A stretch of 64,000 nt of DNA from Oscillospiraceae bacterium. GTDB taxonomy: Bacteria; Bacillota; Clostridia; Oscillospirales; Oscillospiraceae. The notes beneath the pieces were generated by a model that ran no database searches, was not told the origin of the DNA, and saw nothing but the letters and a program-made list of their open reading frames with translations. Positions 7,734 to 16,022 of this stretch are shown here, piece by piece; positions within the stretch are counted from its first letter, which is position 1; every line of letters begins with the position of its first letter. Both the position numbers and the translations under genes were made by a program. The stretch is from positions 131,784 through 195,783 of the forward strand of contig JAHHSI010000001.1 of the NCBI GenBank assembly GCA_020025275.1. Direction: 5' to 3'.

Positions 7734-10142
7734 ATGAAACTTTTACAAAAAAACTACTTCCCGGCAGTGTGTCTCCTGCTGCTGACGGCGGTGATGATCG
7801 GAGGGCTCTTCCTCTCGGCCGGCGCCACGGCGGCGGATGAGCTGGAGGCGGATATGCTGGGGCAGCTGTGCCGCAAGTACGAGTCGGGGGACCCCGGCAG
7901 CATTTCCAGCGGCGAGGGGGATGCCGGCGGCAAGTCCTACGGCGCCTATCAGTTTTCCAGTTACTACGATAAGCCCAGAGATTTCTTCCGCTGGTGCCAG
8001 CAGAGCGGCAGCACCACCTATCAGGGGTTCGGAGAGCGGCTGAGCGACGCCTACCATCAGGACGGCGGCTATGGGACCAACTTCGACCAGACGTGGAAGG
8101 CATTGGCCCGTGAGAATTACGAGGGCTTCTTCCGCGCCCAGCAGACCTATGTGGGCATGAACTACTACGAGCCCACCGTGGCGGCACTGGAGCGGGATAT
8201 TCCCGGCTTTGATATGAGCAACTACAGTATTGCCCTGCGCAACGTGCTCTGGTCCCGGGCCGTACAGCTGGGACAGGGCGGGGCCTGCGATATGATGGAC
8301 TACGTGGTAGATGCCCTGGGCGGCTTTACCAATCAGCCGGAGGCGGAGCTCATTGAGGCCATCTACCGTGAGAGCGGTGAGGTGCGGCCCATCCGGGACG
8401 GGGATCAGTACTGGATGAGCGGCGAGACGGCCGAGCGCTACGGCGTCTCCAATATGGTGCTCTCTTGGTTCCGAGGCAGCAGCGGTGATGTGCAGCTGGG
8501 CGTTTATATCCGCCTGCGCATCAATGAAGTGGCTGAGGCGCAGCAGATGCTGGTGGACTACGGGTATCGGGACGCACCGCTTCTGGAGGGCAACTATTTT
8601 GTGTCCCCGGCGTCCAATACGAATCTGGCTGTACTGGGCAAGAACGATGCGCTGACGCTCAATACACTGGAAAAGACAGACGCACAGAACTTCCAGCTGA
8701 CCTATTATGCAAGCGGTTACTATACGATTAAGAATTTGAGCACGAATCAGCGTCTGACCATGGACGGCAGCGGCCGGATCTATCTGGCGCAGGCCACCGC
8801 CGACAATAACCAGATGTGGAAGCTGGACCGTTTCAACAGCGGCTTCTCTGTGCAAAACCGCTCCACGGGGAAATACCTCTCCGCCACCAGTGAGTCGGCC
8901 GGCGGGCAGCTGCAGGGCAGTGATACGGCCATGCAGTGGCAGCTGCAGCCCGGTACCGGCGCATGGAAACTGACCGGCGCCAGCTATCCCACCTACGCCA
9001 ACAGTCTGCAGGTGGGGAACTCTGACTTTAAGTTTCGCGGCACGCTGACCAATAATTTCTCCCCCATTCAGACGGTTCGGGTTTCCGCCGTCAACAGCCG
9101 AGGTGAGGAGGGGTTTCCCGGCGGAACGGCCGTGGCCAGCGGCATCAATGCCAACGCCTATGACCTGAGCAATCTGGATGCACAGGTGTCCTTCAGCCGC
9201 CTGCAGGCCGACAGCTATACACTGGTGATCAGCGCCGAGAGCGCGGACGGGGATGTCTTTACCTTGGAGTCCCCCTTCTATGTCACAGCAGACGGCTATG
9301 TGGTGATCTTCGACGCCTGCGGCGGCACCAGTTCCGAGCGGCAGCGTGTGGTTGCGGCGGGACAGGCCTATGGCAAGCTGCCCACTGCGGAAAAGAGCGG
9401 TCACATTTTCCAGGGGTGGTATACGGCACCGGAGGGCGGTACCAAGATCGAGGCCACGACGCCGGCCGGCGTGGGCAACATCACCCTCTATGCCCACTAC
9501 AGCGCCGCCTGCACCTATCGCTTTGTCAACTATGACGGAACGGTGGTGGAAAGCGGCGCACTGGAGAGCGGGTCCGTGATCCCCGCACCCTCCCAGACCC
9601 CCTATCGTCCGGGAGATGCCAACTATTACTATGTCTTTACCGGATGGGAGGGCTATACTGAGGGCATGACTATCTCCGGGGACATCACATTTACGGCTCA
9701 ATATCGGCAGGAGCCGGTGGAGCACGTGCAGGAGATCGTCAGTCAGGTGTACCCCATCCGGGACGGCTATCTGCGGGCGATTCCCACGGGAACGGCGGTG
9801 TCGGATCTTCTCAATACGCTGCTGCCCAGCGAGGGAATTACCATTCATAAGGGCTCGGCGGCCGGCGGTGATCTGGCCGGTACCGGCATGGTCGTGGACT
9901 ATACGGTCAACGGCGAGGTCAAGCAGTCCCTGACACTGGTGGTCACCGGCGACATCAACGGCGACGGCAAGTGCACACTGACCGACATGGTGCAGCTGCA
10001 AAGTCATATTCTGGAGCGGCAGACAGCGACCGGTGAAAAGGAACAGGCCATGGATCTCAACGGCGACGGCAAGGTGACCTTGACCGATATGGTGCAGATC
10101 ACATCCGTGATTCTGGGCAAGAGTGAACTGAAGCCCAACTAA
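7734..10142 (+). CDS. Secreted multidomain protein with lysozyme-like domain and C-terminal dockerin
   Basis: 802-residue secreted protein. A signal peptide covers about residues 1-33. The N-terminal region (40-200) carries SSGEGDAGGKSYGAYQF and a following helical region that resemble peptidoglycan- or chitosan-hydrolase domains of tail or VgrG-associated proteins; this is a weak assignment. A ricin-like beta-trefoil segment (about 285-420, NQMWKLDRF) and an InlB B-type repeat (about 520-590, ending LYAHYSA) follow. Residues 739-798 form a type I dockerin with two calcium-binding loops (DINGDGKCTLTD and DLNGDGKVTLTD) whose recognition residues are the same in both. The next gene encodes a cohesin, the natural partner of dockerins, so the protein is probably docked at the cell surface. 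Confidence 0.85.
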   Translation: MKLLQKNYFPAVCLLLLTAVMIGGLFLSAGATAADELEADMLGQLCRKYESGDPGSISSGEGDAGGKSYGAYQFSSYYDKPRDFFRWCQQSGSTTYQGFGERLSDAYHQDGGYGTNFDQTWKALARENYEGFFRAQQTYVGMNYYEPTVAALERDIPGFDMSNYSIALRNVLWSRAVQLGQGGACDMMDYVVDALGGFTNQPEAELIEAIYRESGEVRPIRDGDQYWMSGETAERYGVSNMVLSWFRGSSGDVQLGVYIRLRINEVAEAQQMLVDYGYRDAPLLEGNYFVSPASNTNLAVLGKNDALTLNTLEKTDAQNFQLTYYASGYYTIKNLSTNQRLTMDGSGRIYLAQATADNNQMWKLDRFNSGFSVQNRSTGKYLSATSESAGGQLQGSDTAMQWQLQPGTGAWKLTGASYPTYANSLQVGNSDFKFRGTLTNNFSPIQTVRVSAVNSRGEEGFPGGTAVASGINANAYDLSNLDAQVSFSRLQADSYTLVISAESADGDVFTLESPFYVTADGYVVIFDACGGTSSERQRVVAAGQAYGKLPTAEKSGHIFQGWYTAPEGGTKIEATTPAGVGNITLYAHYSAACTYRFVNYDGTVVESGALESGSVIPAPSQTPYRPGDANYYYVFTGWEGYTEGMTISGDITFTAQYRQEPVEHVQEIVSQVYPIRDGYLRAIPTGTAVSDLLNTLLPSEGITIHKGSAAGGDLAGTGMVVDYTVNGEVKQSLTLVVTGDINGDGKCTLTDMVQLQSHILERQTATGEKEQAMDLNGDGKVTLTDMVQITSVILGKSELKPN

Positions 10143-10165
10143 TCTCGATTTAGGCGGTAACATCT

Positions 10166-11812
10166 ATGAAAAAACGGATTTCATCAATCGTATCACTGGC
10201 GCTGGTTCTGCTGATGCTGACAGCGTTGATGCCCCAGCGGGCAGAAGCCGCCGGTATCAGCTTCTCCGGTGCAGGCTCCCTGCGGGAGGGAGAGCGGGTC
10301 ACGGTGACCTTTTCTCTGAGCGGCAGCAGTGTGTACGCCGTGGAGGCGTATCTGGACTATGACAGCAGCCACCTGACACTGGAGGATATTTCGCAGGAGA
10401 TCGGCGGCGGTTGGGTCATGGATCGAAACGGCAGCAAGATTGTGCTGCGCGATACCACGCTGAATGACCCGATCAACTCCGGACGCTCCCTGTTTTCCGC
10501 TACCTTCCGTGTCGATTCCGGCACCTCGGCGGGAACCAGTGTCTGGGCCAGTGTCAGCGGTGTGACGGTATCCGACGGAGAATCGGATATTTCACTGGGG
10601 AGTACCAGTTGGAGTGCAGACATTCTGGCACCGCTCTCCGGCAACAACTACCTGTCCTATCTTACCTGTTCCAACGGTACGTTGGAGCCGGCCTTCTCTC
10701 CGGATGTTCGGGAGTACAGCATGACGGTGCCCTATGAGGTGGATGCTCTGGCACTGGACTGGGGCCGTGATTCCGGCAGCTCGTGGGCCAGCCTTTCCGG
10801 CAATAGTTTGTCCGTGGGCTCCAACACCGTCAGCATCACGGTGACGGCGGAAAACGGCAATACCCGTACCTATTATATCTATGTCACCCGGCAGGAAGAC
10901 CCCAATTATGTGCCTAAGACGGATGCCACCCTGTCGGCGCTGACCGCCTCGGTGGGGACACTCAGCCCCGCCTTTGATCCGGCCACACTGGACTACGTGA
11001 TCTATGTCCCCTATGAAGTGGAGAGTATCTCCCTCACGGGGACGGCCGCCGATGCCAAGGCAAAGGGCGTAGCTCAGGGGTCCAGTGATCAGCTGCAGCC
11101 GGGGGATAATCTGCTGCAGGTGGTGTGTACGGCAGAAGACGGCACCACCACCATGACCTATCAGGTCCACGTAGTGCGGATGCCTGCCTATGCCGGTGCG
11201 GTGCCGACGATTACCGGTATTGAGCCGAAGGCGGTGTCCGCTCCGACGAAGGAAGAGCCGAAGGCGCCGGATACGCTGCAGATCCCACGGACGATGACAC
11301 TGCCGCTGATAGGCACCGTGCCCACCTGGGCTGTCGGTGCTGCGGTGCTGGCATTGGTGCTGGTGGTGTTGTTCCTTCTGGCGTGGTTTTGGGGCCGCCA
11401 CAGTGGGAAAAAGAAGATGCTCCGGCAGTTGGGAGATTCGACGGCCATGGGCGAAGGTGCGTACCATTTTTCCCTGCAGGAAGGAGCGGAGGACGTGATG
11501 ATCACGGAGGCTCCGGCAGTGGAGACGGTCAGCGGTGCTGCGGTGCAGCCGCCCGTTGCTGCGGCTGCGGAGACGGCCGAAGAGATCCCGAAGCCCACCG
11601 CTGCGGAAGAATTGGCGGCGGAAGAAGCCTCGATCGGGAGTGTTCCGACAGAGGAAGGCACGGCGGACGGCGAGGCCATAGACAGTGAAAGTGCCATGGC
11701 CGCCCGGATCGCAGCGGAGGTTTCCACCCAGAGCCCGGCCGAGCCGGTGAAAGAGGAAAAGCAGGGGACCATGTCCCTTCAGGAAATTCTGGACGACATC
11801 CGCAATATGTAA
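10166..11812 (+). CDS. Membrane-anchored cohesin-domain protein
   Basis: 548-residue surface receptor. A signal peptide (1-29) is followed by a cohesin domain at about 30-155 (GERVTVTFSL, VYAVEAYLDYDSSHL). Two cadherin-like beta-sandwich domains come next at about 160-242 and 255-337, each with the LTCSNGTLEPAFSPD-type motif. One membrane segment lies at 387-409, then a basic stop-transfer sequence (GRHSGKKKMLR) and an acidic, Ala/Glu-rich tail of about 130 residues that should be cytoplasmic. It lies 23 bases after the dockerin gene in the same operon. Anchoring by a membrane helix with a long inner tail, rather than by sortase or SLH repeats, is unusual for a cohesin protein. Whether this cohesin binds that dockerin is inference. 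Confidence 0.85.
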   Translation: MKKRISSIVSLALVLLMLTALMPQRAEAAGISFSGAGSLREGERVTVTFSLSGSSVYAVEAYLDYDSSHLTLEDISQEIGGGWVMDRNGSKIVLRDTTLNDPINSGRSLFSATFRVDSGTSAGTSVWASVSGVTVSDGESDISLGSTSWSADILAPLSGNNYLSYLTCSNGTLEPAFSPDVREYSMTVPYEVDALALDWGRDSGSSWASLSGNSLSVGSNTVSITVTAENGNTRTYYIYVTRQEDPNYVPKTDATLSALTASVGTLSPAFDPATLDYVIYVPYEVESISLTGTAADAKAKGVAQGSSDQLQPGDNLLQVVCTAEDGTTTMTYQVHVVRMPAYAGAVPTITGIEPKAVSAPTKEEPKAPDTLQIPRTMTLPLIGTVPTWAVGAAVLALVLVVLFLLAWFWGRHSGKKKMLRQLGDSTAMGEGAYHFSLQEGAEDVMITEAPAVETVSGAAVQPPVAAAAETAEEIPKPTAAEELAAEEASIGSVPTEEGTADGEAIDSESAMAARIAAEVSTQSPAEPVKEEKQGTMSLQEILDDIRNM

Positions 11813-11818
11813 ATAAAA

Positions 11819-11850
11819 ATCACCCGTTCTTCGGAACGGGTGATTTTTTT
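11819..11850. terminator. Bidirectional terminator between the cohesin gene and truA
   Basis: A 10-bp stem (TCACCCGTTC with GAACGGGTGA) closed by a TTCG tetraloop, with T and A tracts on either side, serves two convergent genes. Confidence 0.92.
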
Positions 11851-11862
11851 GATGATCGCTTT

Positions 11863-12603
11863 TCAGTAATCCACCTTCATTAGGCACAGCCCCTCCGGCG
11901 GTGCGGTAGGCCCTGCCTTCTTACGGTCTTTGGCAGCCAGAATCGTAGCCACGTCCTCCGCCTGCAGCCGTCCAAAGCCTACCTCCAGCAATGTCCCCAC
12001 CAGAATACGGACCATGTTCTGCAAGAAGCCGTTGCCGTGGACCGTGAAGATCACACGGTCCCGCCGCCGCTCGATGAGGATGCTGTCCACCGTGCGCACG
12101 GTGGATTTTTTCATGCGGGGATTGCCGCAGAACGAGCGGAAATCGTGCTCGCCGATCAGAAAAGCAGCCGCTTGTCGCATCTGCTCCACATCGGGCTGCC
12201 CTTCTTCCAGTAGGGTCACGTATTTTCGGTCAAAAACCGGCTTTACCGGCCCGTCGAAGCAGGTGTAGCGGTAGGTTTTCCCCAGGGCGTTGTAGCGGGC
12301 GTGGAATCGCTCGCCCGCCTCCTTGACCTCCCGCACGGCAATGGCGTCGGGGAGATAGCGGTTCAGGTAGTCCCGGATCTCCTCCGGGGACTCCCCCACG
12401 TCCATCCGCACGGAGGCCACCATGGCCCGGGCGTGTACGCCGGCATCGGTGCGGCCTGCCCCGATCACATCCACGGCCTGACCGCTGAGGCGGGATAGAA
12501 CAGTTTCCAGCTTCCCTTGGATGGTGTCTCGATCCGGCTGCCGCTCCCAGCCGAAAAAGCGGGTGCCATCGTAGGCGATGGTCAGCTTGTAGTTTTTTTC
12601 CAT
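11863..12603 (-). CDS. truA: tRNA pseudouridine(38-40) synthase
   Basis: 246-residue enzyme that converts uridines 38-40 of tRNA anticodon arms to pseudouridine. The catalytic Asp is residue 53 in GAGRTDAGVHA, and the substrate-binding motifs YNALGKTYRYT and GNGFLQNMVR are intact. The start at 12603 has GGAGGTG 6 bases upstream; in-frame sequence further upstream is unsupported. It lies 93 bases downstream of the LysE-type exporter gene on the same strand and may be co-transcribed. Confidence 0.96.
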   Translation of the reverse strand: MEKNYKLTIAYDGTRFFGWERQPDRDTIQGKLETVLSRLSGQAVDVIGAGRTDAGVHARAMVASVRMDVGESPEEIRDYLNRYLPDAIAVREVKEAGERFHARYNALGKTYRYTCFDGPVKPVFDRKYVTLLEEGQPDVEQMRQAAAFLIGEHDFRSFCGNPRMKKSTVRTVDSILIERRRDRVIFTVHGNGFLQNMVRILVGTLLEVGFGRLQAEDVATILAAKDRKKAGPTAPPEGLCLMKVDY

Positions 12604-12696
12604 GGCTGCACCTCCAAAATTGTCATGGCCCTTGTTGCAGAGCATCTTCTTGTGAGAGAAACCACCGCATTGCTCCAGTGCCAGCGGCCGGGGCCG

Positions 12697-13314
12697 TCAG
12701 CGCAGCCCCATCAGCCCCAGAAAGCTCCACAGGAGCTTGGCACCGTAGAAAATGATGACGATCCCGCAGACCTTGTTGATGATGCGGAGGATACGGTCGT
12801 TGAAGCGGGCGGAAAACAGAGAGATGATGGTGGAGATCCCCAGGAACCACAGCGCCGAGGCCGAGGCGAAGCCACCAATAAAATAGAAGTCTGTCCCGGC
12901 CGGGAGACTGGCGCGGAAAGCGCCCAGCATCATGGTGCCGTCGATAATGGCCTGCGGATTGCACCATGTCACGATACAGGCGGTGGTCACCACTTTCCAC
13001 AGAGGAAGGTGGACGTTGGTGCTCTCCGCCATGGAGACCTTGGCCCGCAGCAGCCCGATCCCGATGCCGATGACGATGAAGCTGCCAATGGCCAGAATGA
13101 CCTTCTGGAGCCAAGGCAGCGCCTGCATCAGTGCCCCTACCCCCAAAAAGCAGGCAAGACCCAGAGAGATGTCGAAAAAGATCACGATCAGGGCCGTGAG
13201 ATAGACACGCTGCCGCCGCTGGGTCAGAGCGGTGTTGATAACAAATAGGTTCTGTAGGCCGATGGGAGCTACATAGGCAAGACCCATGGTCAGCCCCTGC
13301 AGATAGATGTCCAT
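12697..13314 (-). CDS. LysE/ArgO-family amino acid exporter
   Basis: 205-residue inner-membrane protein with about six hydrophobic segments and the family's N-terminal signature APIGLQNLFVINTALTQ, plus the central TWCNPQAIIDG motif. Relatives export lysine, arginine or other amino acids by a proton-coupled mechanism. AGAGGA lies 6 bases before the ATG. It is divergent from the ROK kinase gene and upstream of truA. The exact substrate is unknown. Confidence 0.88.
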   Translation of the reverse strand: MDIYLQGLTMGLAYVAPIGLQNLFVINTALTQRRQRVYLTALIVIFFDISLGLACFLGVGALMQALPWLQKVILAIGSFIVIGIGIGLLRAKVSMAESTNVHLPLWKVVTTACIVTWCNPQAIIDGTMMLGAFRASLPAGTDFYFIGGFASASALWFLGISTIISLFSARFNDRILRIINKVCGIVIIFYGAKLLWSFLGLMGLR

Positions 13315-13346
13315 AGGTGTTCCTCTCTTTTCTCATACTGTATTCC

Positions 13347-13355
13347 AGTATAGCA
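13347..13355 (-). promoter_or_regulatory. Extended -10 promoter for the exporter gene
   Basis: TGCTATACT on the minus strand, 33 bases before the exporter start. Confidence 0.5.
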
Positions 13356-13422
13356 GGTTTGGCGGGAATGGCAAGGTCGTGGGCTGTTTCCGGAAAAAAG
13401 ATTTTCTTCCTGTCGGAAATCA

Positions 13423-13431
13423 TGCTATAAT
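13423..13431 (+). promoter_or_regulatory. Extended -10 promoter for the ROK kinase gene
   Basis: TGCTATAAT lies 37 bases before the kinase ATG. The -35 region (TTTCTT) is weak. Confidence 0.6.
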
Positions 13432-13468
13432 AACTCCAAGAAAACAGCGGCGAGGAGAGAAGCGAGAT

Positions 13469-14401
13469 ATGTATCGGATCGGAATCGATTTAGGCGGCAC
13501 CAACATTGCTGTAGGTGTCGTGAATGAAGCGTATGAGATCGTAGCACAGCACAGCGTGCCTACCGAGGCCGACCGCCCGGCGGCTGAGGTGATAGCGGAT
13601 ATGGCCGCTGCGGTGGAGACGGTTTTGGGTCAGGCGGGCTTGACCGTGGCGGACTGCCAGAGCATCGGTATCGGCTCCCCCGGCACCTGCGACAGCTGCC
13701 GTGGTGTGGTGGTGCGGGCCTACAACCTCAACTGGTTTGATGTTCCGGTGTGCCGGATGCTGGAGGAGAGATTCCACATTCCGGTGCGTCTGAGTAATGA
13801 CGCCAACTGTGCGGCACTGGCGGAGACGGTGGCGGGAGCGGCCCGTGGCTGTCGCAATATGGTGCTCATTACGCTGGGAACCGGCGTGGGCGGCGGTATC
13901 ATTATCGACGGAAAGATCTATGGCGGGATGCGCAGCGCCGGTGCGGAGATGGGCCATGTCCTGCTGGTACTAGACGGCGAACCCTGTACCTGTGGACGGC
14001 GTGGCTGCTGGGAGGCCTATGCCTCGGCTACGGCGCTGATCCGCCAGACAAAGGAGGCGGCCCAGGCACATCCTGCATCGCTGCTTGCCCACATTCCGGA
14101 GCAGGAGATCACCGGACGGACGGTTTTTGATGCAGCTGACCAAGGGGATACGGTGGCGGAGAATGTCATTGCACGGTACTGTGTATATGTGGCGGCAGGG
14201 TTTACGGATCTGGTCAATGCACTGGCCCCGGAAATGATCCTGCTGGGCGGTGGCATCAGCCGGCAGGGAGAGCGCATTTTGGCGCCCATCCGGGCCTATG
14301 TGGCAGACCATTGCTTCGGTCAGCATGAGGGGGCCATTCCGGTGATCCGGGCGGCCCAACTGGGCAATGAAGCCGGGATCATTGGCGCTGCGGCACTCTA
14401 A
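13469..14401 (+). CDS. ROK-family sugar kinase (glucokinase-like)
   Basis: 310-residue cytoplasmic kinase that likely phosphorylates glucose or a related hexose with ATP. The phosphate-1 motif DLGGTNIAVGVV is at residues 7-18, the catalytic Asp at 111 in SNDANCAA, and the ROK zinc site uses His163 and Cys173/175/180 (CTCGRRGCWEAYAS). No N-terminal DNA-binding domain is present, so it is a kinase rather than a NagC-type repressor. The start is at 13469; a longer in-frame version would include the promoter. It is a single-gene unit by position. Confidence 0.9.
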   Translation: MYRIGIDLGGTNIAVGVVNEAYEIVAQHSVPTEADRPAAEVIADMAAAVETVLGQAGLTVADCQSIGIGSPGTCDSCRGVVVRAYNLNWFDVPVCRMLEERFHIPVRLSNDANCAALAETVAGAARGCRNMVLITLGTGVGGGIIIDGKIYGGMRSAGAEMGHVLLVLDGEPCTCGRRGCWEAYASATALIRQTKEAAQAHPASLLAHIPEQEITGRTVFDAADQGDTVAENVIARYCVYVAAGFTDLVNALAPEMILLGGGISRQGERILAPIRAYVADHCFGQHEGAIPVIRAAQLGNEAGIIGAAAL

Positions 14402-14458
14402 CGGTGCAGATATCGGCTGTCTCTAAGAAAAGGGAGCTGCTTTTACAGAGGTTCCCTC

Positions 14459-14487
14459 TTGTACAGCGGAAAACTCCATGCTATAAT
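14459..14487 (+). promoter_or_regulatory. Promoter of tRNA-Leu(UAG)
   Basis: TTGTAC, a 17-base spacer and TATAAT, with TGC before the -10. It lies about 74 bases upstream of the tRNA gene. Confidence 0.8.
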
Positions 14488-14560
14488 AGGCAAAGCGGAT
14501 ACGGCGGTATGCCTCCGGTTTAGAGCCCACTCTAAGAAAAGAGAGGGGACAATAGTTTGC

Positions 14561-14643
14561 GCGGGTATGGTGGAATTGGCAGACACGTTGGATTTAGGTT
14601 CCAATGGGCGACCGTGCAGGTTCAAGTCCTGTTACCCGCACCA
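14561..14643 (+). tRNA. tRNA-Leu, anticodon UAG
   Basis: The acceptor strands GCGGGTA and TACCCGC pair, the anticodon stem TTGGA/TCCAA encloses the loop TTTAGGT with anticodon TAG, and GGTTCAAGTCC gives the T arm. A short class II variable arm is present and CCA is encoded. It reads CUA and, by wobble, other CUN leucine codons. Confidence 0.95.
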
Positions 14644-14644
14644 G

Positions 14645-14708
14645 AAAAGCGAAACACTTTTGGCGACAAGGTGAAAAGCCTTAGTGCGTCAAGGTGTTTC
14701 GCTTTTTT
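14645..14708 (+). terminator. Terminator of the tRNA-Leu transcript
   Basis: AAAAGCGAAACAC pairs with GTGTTTCGCTTTT around a long partly paired loop, and a T tract follows. Confidence 0.85.
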
Positions 14709-14796
14709 AAAACGGTTTATTTTTTGAAGCGGGGAAATGGCCTTTGCTGCTACTGGGGAGCTGCCGCCCGTATTTCAATAGATAGGTGTATGTAAA

Positions 14797-14831
14797 GACC
14801 GAATAGTGAGGGAACAGGCTCACGGTCTTTG
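14797..14831. other. Stem-loop in an intergenic region
   Basis: AAAGACCG and CGGTCTTT pair, with an inner TGAG/CTCA stem. It lies in the 269-base region between the tRNA and the surface-protein remnant, where no gene is seen. It may be a second terminator or the end of a lost gene. Confidence 0.4.
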
Positions 14832-14840
14832 CTATACGAG

Positions 14841-14884
14841 AAAAGAAGAACAGCCGTGGAAGGGATTCTTTCCACGGCTGTTCT
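14841..14884 (-). terminator. Terminator of the surface-protein remnant
   Basis: AGAACAGCCGTGGAA pairs perfectly with TTCCACGGCTGTTCT (15 bp). On the minus strand it is followed by TTCTTTT. Confidence 0.85.
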
Positions 14885-14912
14885 GTCTTGTTACCAGGGT
14901 AATGCGAGTTGA

Positions 14913-15806
14913 TTACACCTGATGCTGCTTCTTTTTATACACAATTCCGACTCCGGCCAAACCAGCGCAGGAGAGAGTGGCTACAGCCGCCCACAAGGCC
15001 ATAGGACTGGTGTCTCCCGTCGGAGGAGCGACTGTTTCAGGTTCTGCAGGAGTGACGGTCTGGGAAGGCTCCAGCGGCAGGCCGGGGATGATGGTCTGGG
15101 AGGGCTCCAGCGGCAGGCCGGGGATGATGGTCTGAGAGGGACCCAGCGGCAGGCCGGGAATGATGGTCTGAGAGGGACCCAGAGGCAGACCGGGGATGAT
15201 GGTGGGCAGCTTATCGATAACCTGCGTTAAGGTGTACTTGCAAACGGTGCAATGGCACTCTTTAATGCCGTTAGATTCCGTTGTCGGCTGCTGAATCACG
15301 ACCCAGTCCGTCAGGGTATGAGCCCCCTTATCGCTAACGAGATCCGTATGCTCACAGGTGGCTGCGTGCCAGTGGTTGTTGTCGTCCCACGACCACTTGT
15401 CGGAGTAAGTGTGCTGATGTTCCACCGGCTGCTTCTGGTTCACCACAGTGATCTTCTGGAAATCGCTGAACTGAGCGCTGTCCTTGATGGTAATTTTCTG
15501 GTCAGGGGCGGCGGTGTAGCCATCGGGGACGCGGTCCTGATGCAGCGTGTAGGTGCCGGCAGGGAGATAGCCGATATTTACACCGGTAGTGGGAGGTGCA
15601 ATCAGATGGAGCGTGTGCTTGGCGAAGCGAAGGAGATCGATACGGTTCGCACCCTGACCGGCGGGCCAAGAAGCGGTGTCTCCTTTCCAGCTGCAGAGCA
15701 GAACCGAGCAATCGGGATAATAATCACCCTTTTGCACATAGATCGTAGCAGTAGGAGATCCATCCAGAGCAATCAAATTAGTGATAGAACCGCTGTAAAT
15801 AGACAT
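14913..15806 (-). pseudogene. 5'-truncated surface protein with sorting-like tail
   Basis: 297 codons of a cell-surface protein. From the N-terminus it has an SpaA/Cna-B-like prealbumin fold (LPAGTYTLHQDRVPDGY), a CxxC-containing surface repeat (KWSWDDNNHWHAATCEHTD ... CHCTVCKYTL), four 12-residue repeats of the form TIIPGLPLxPSQ, and a C-terminal PPTGDTS motif, hydrophobic helix and KKKQHQV tail, like a sortase signal. No signal peptide precedes the first Met and no ribosome binding site is seen before it; further upstream the frame runs into AT-rich sequence with no secretion signal. It therefore looks like the 3' part of a larger gene that lost its 5' end. Expression as a cytoplasmic fragment cannot be excluded. 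Confidence 0.65.
15057..15202 (-). repeat. Four tandem 36-bp repeats within the surface-protein remnant
   Basis: Direct repeats of about 36 bases encode the proline-rich unit TIIPGLPLxPSQ four times, as a wall-spanning stalk would. Two units carry GPSQ and two EPSQ, implying duplication in pairs. Confidence 0.9.
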
Positions 15807-16022
15807 ATATAATAGATGATGCTTGATTTGACAAGAGAAAATGAATAAAAATAAGGCGAAATACGACGTAGTATAGGAAAGAGAGGCTGCATAGAAAATG
15901 TGGCTTGTCGTGAATTTCGACGAAAAGAAATCATATTGCCGACGAATATGGGATCTTCCGGGCAGCACTGAAAAATTGGAAGAGCGGGCTGCCGCCCATA
16001 GAAAGAGGGGGGCGAGGTGGAA

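Noticed and set aside
7743..10163. An 806-codon open frame on the minus strand, antisense to the dockerin protein
   Set aside because: It mirrors the codon structure of the dockerin gene, has no ribosome binding site or known domain, and its product is rich in His, Gly and Val as expected for a shadow in high-GC DNA.
15057..15202. Short repeats considered as a CRISPR array
   Set aside because: The units are directly adjacent with no spacers and encode a protein stalk in frame.
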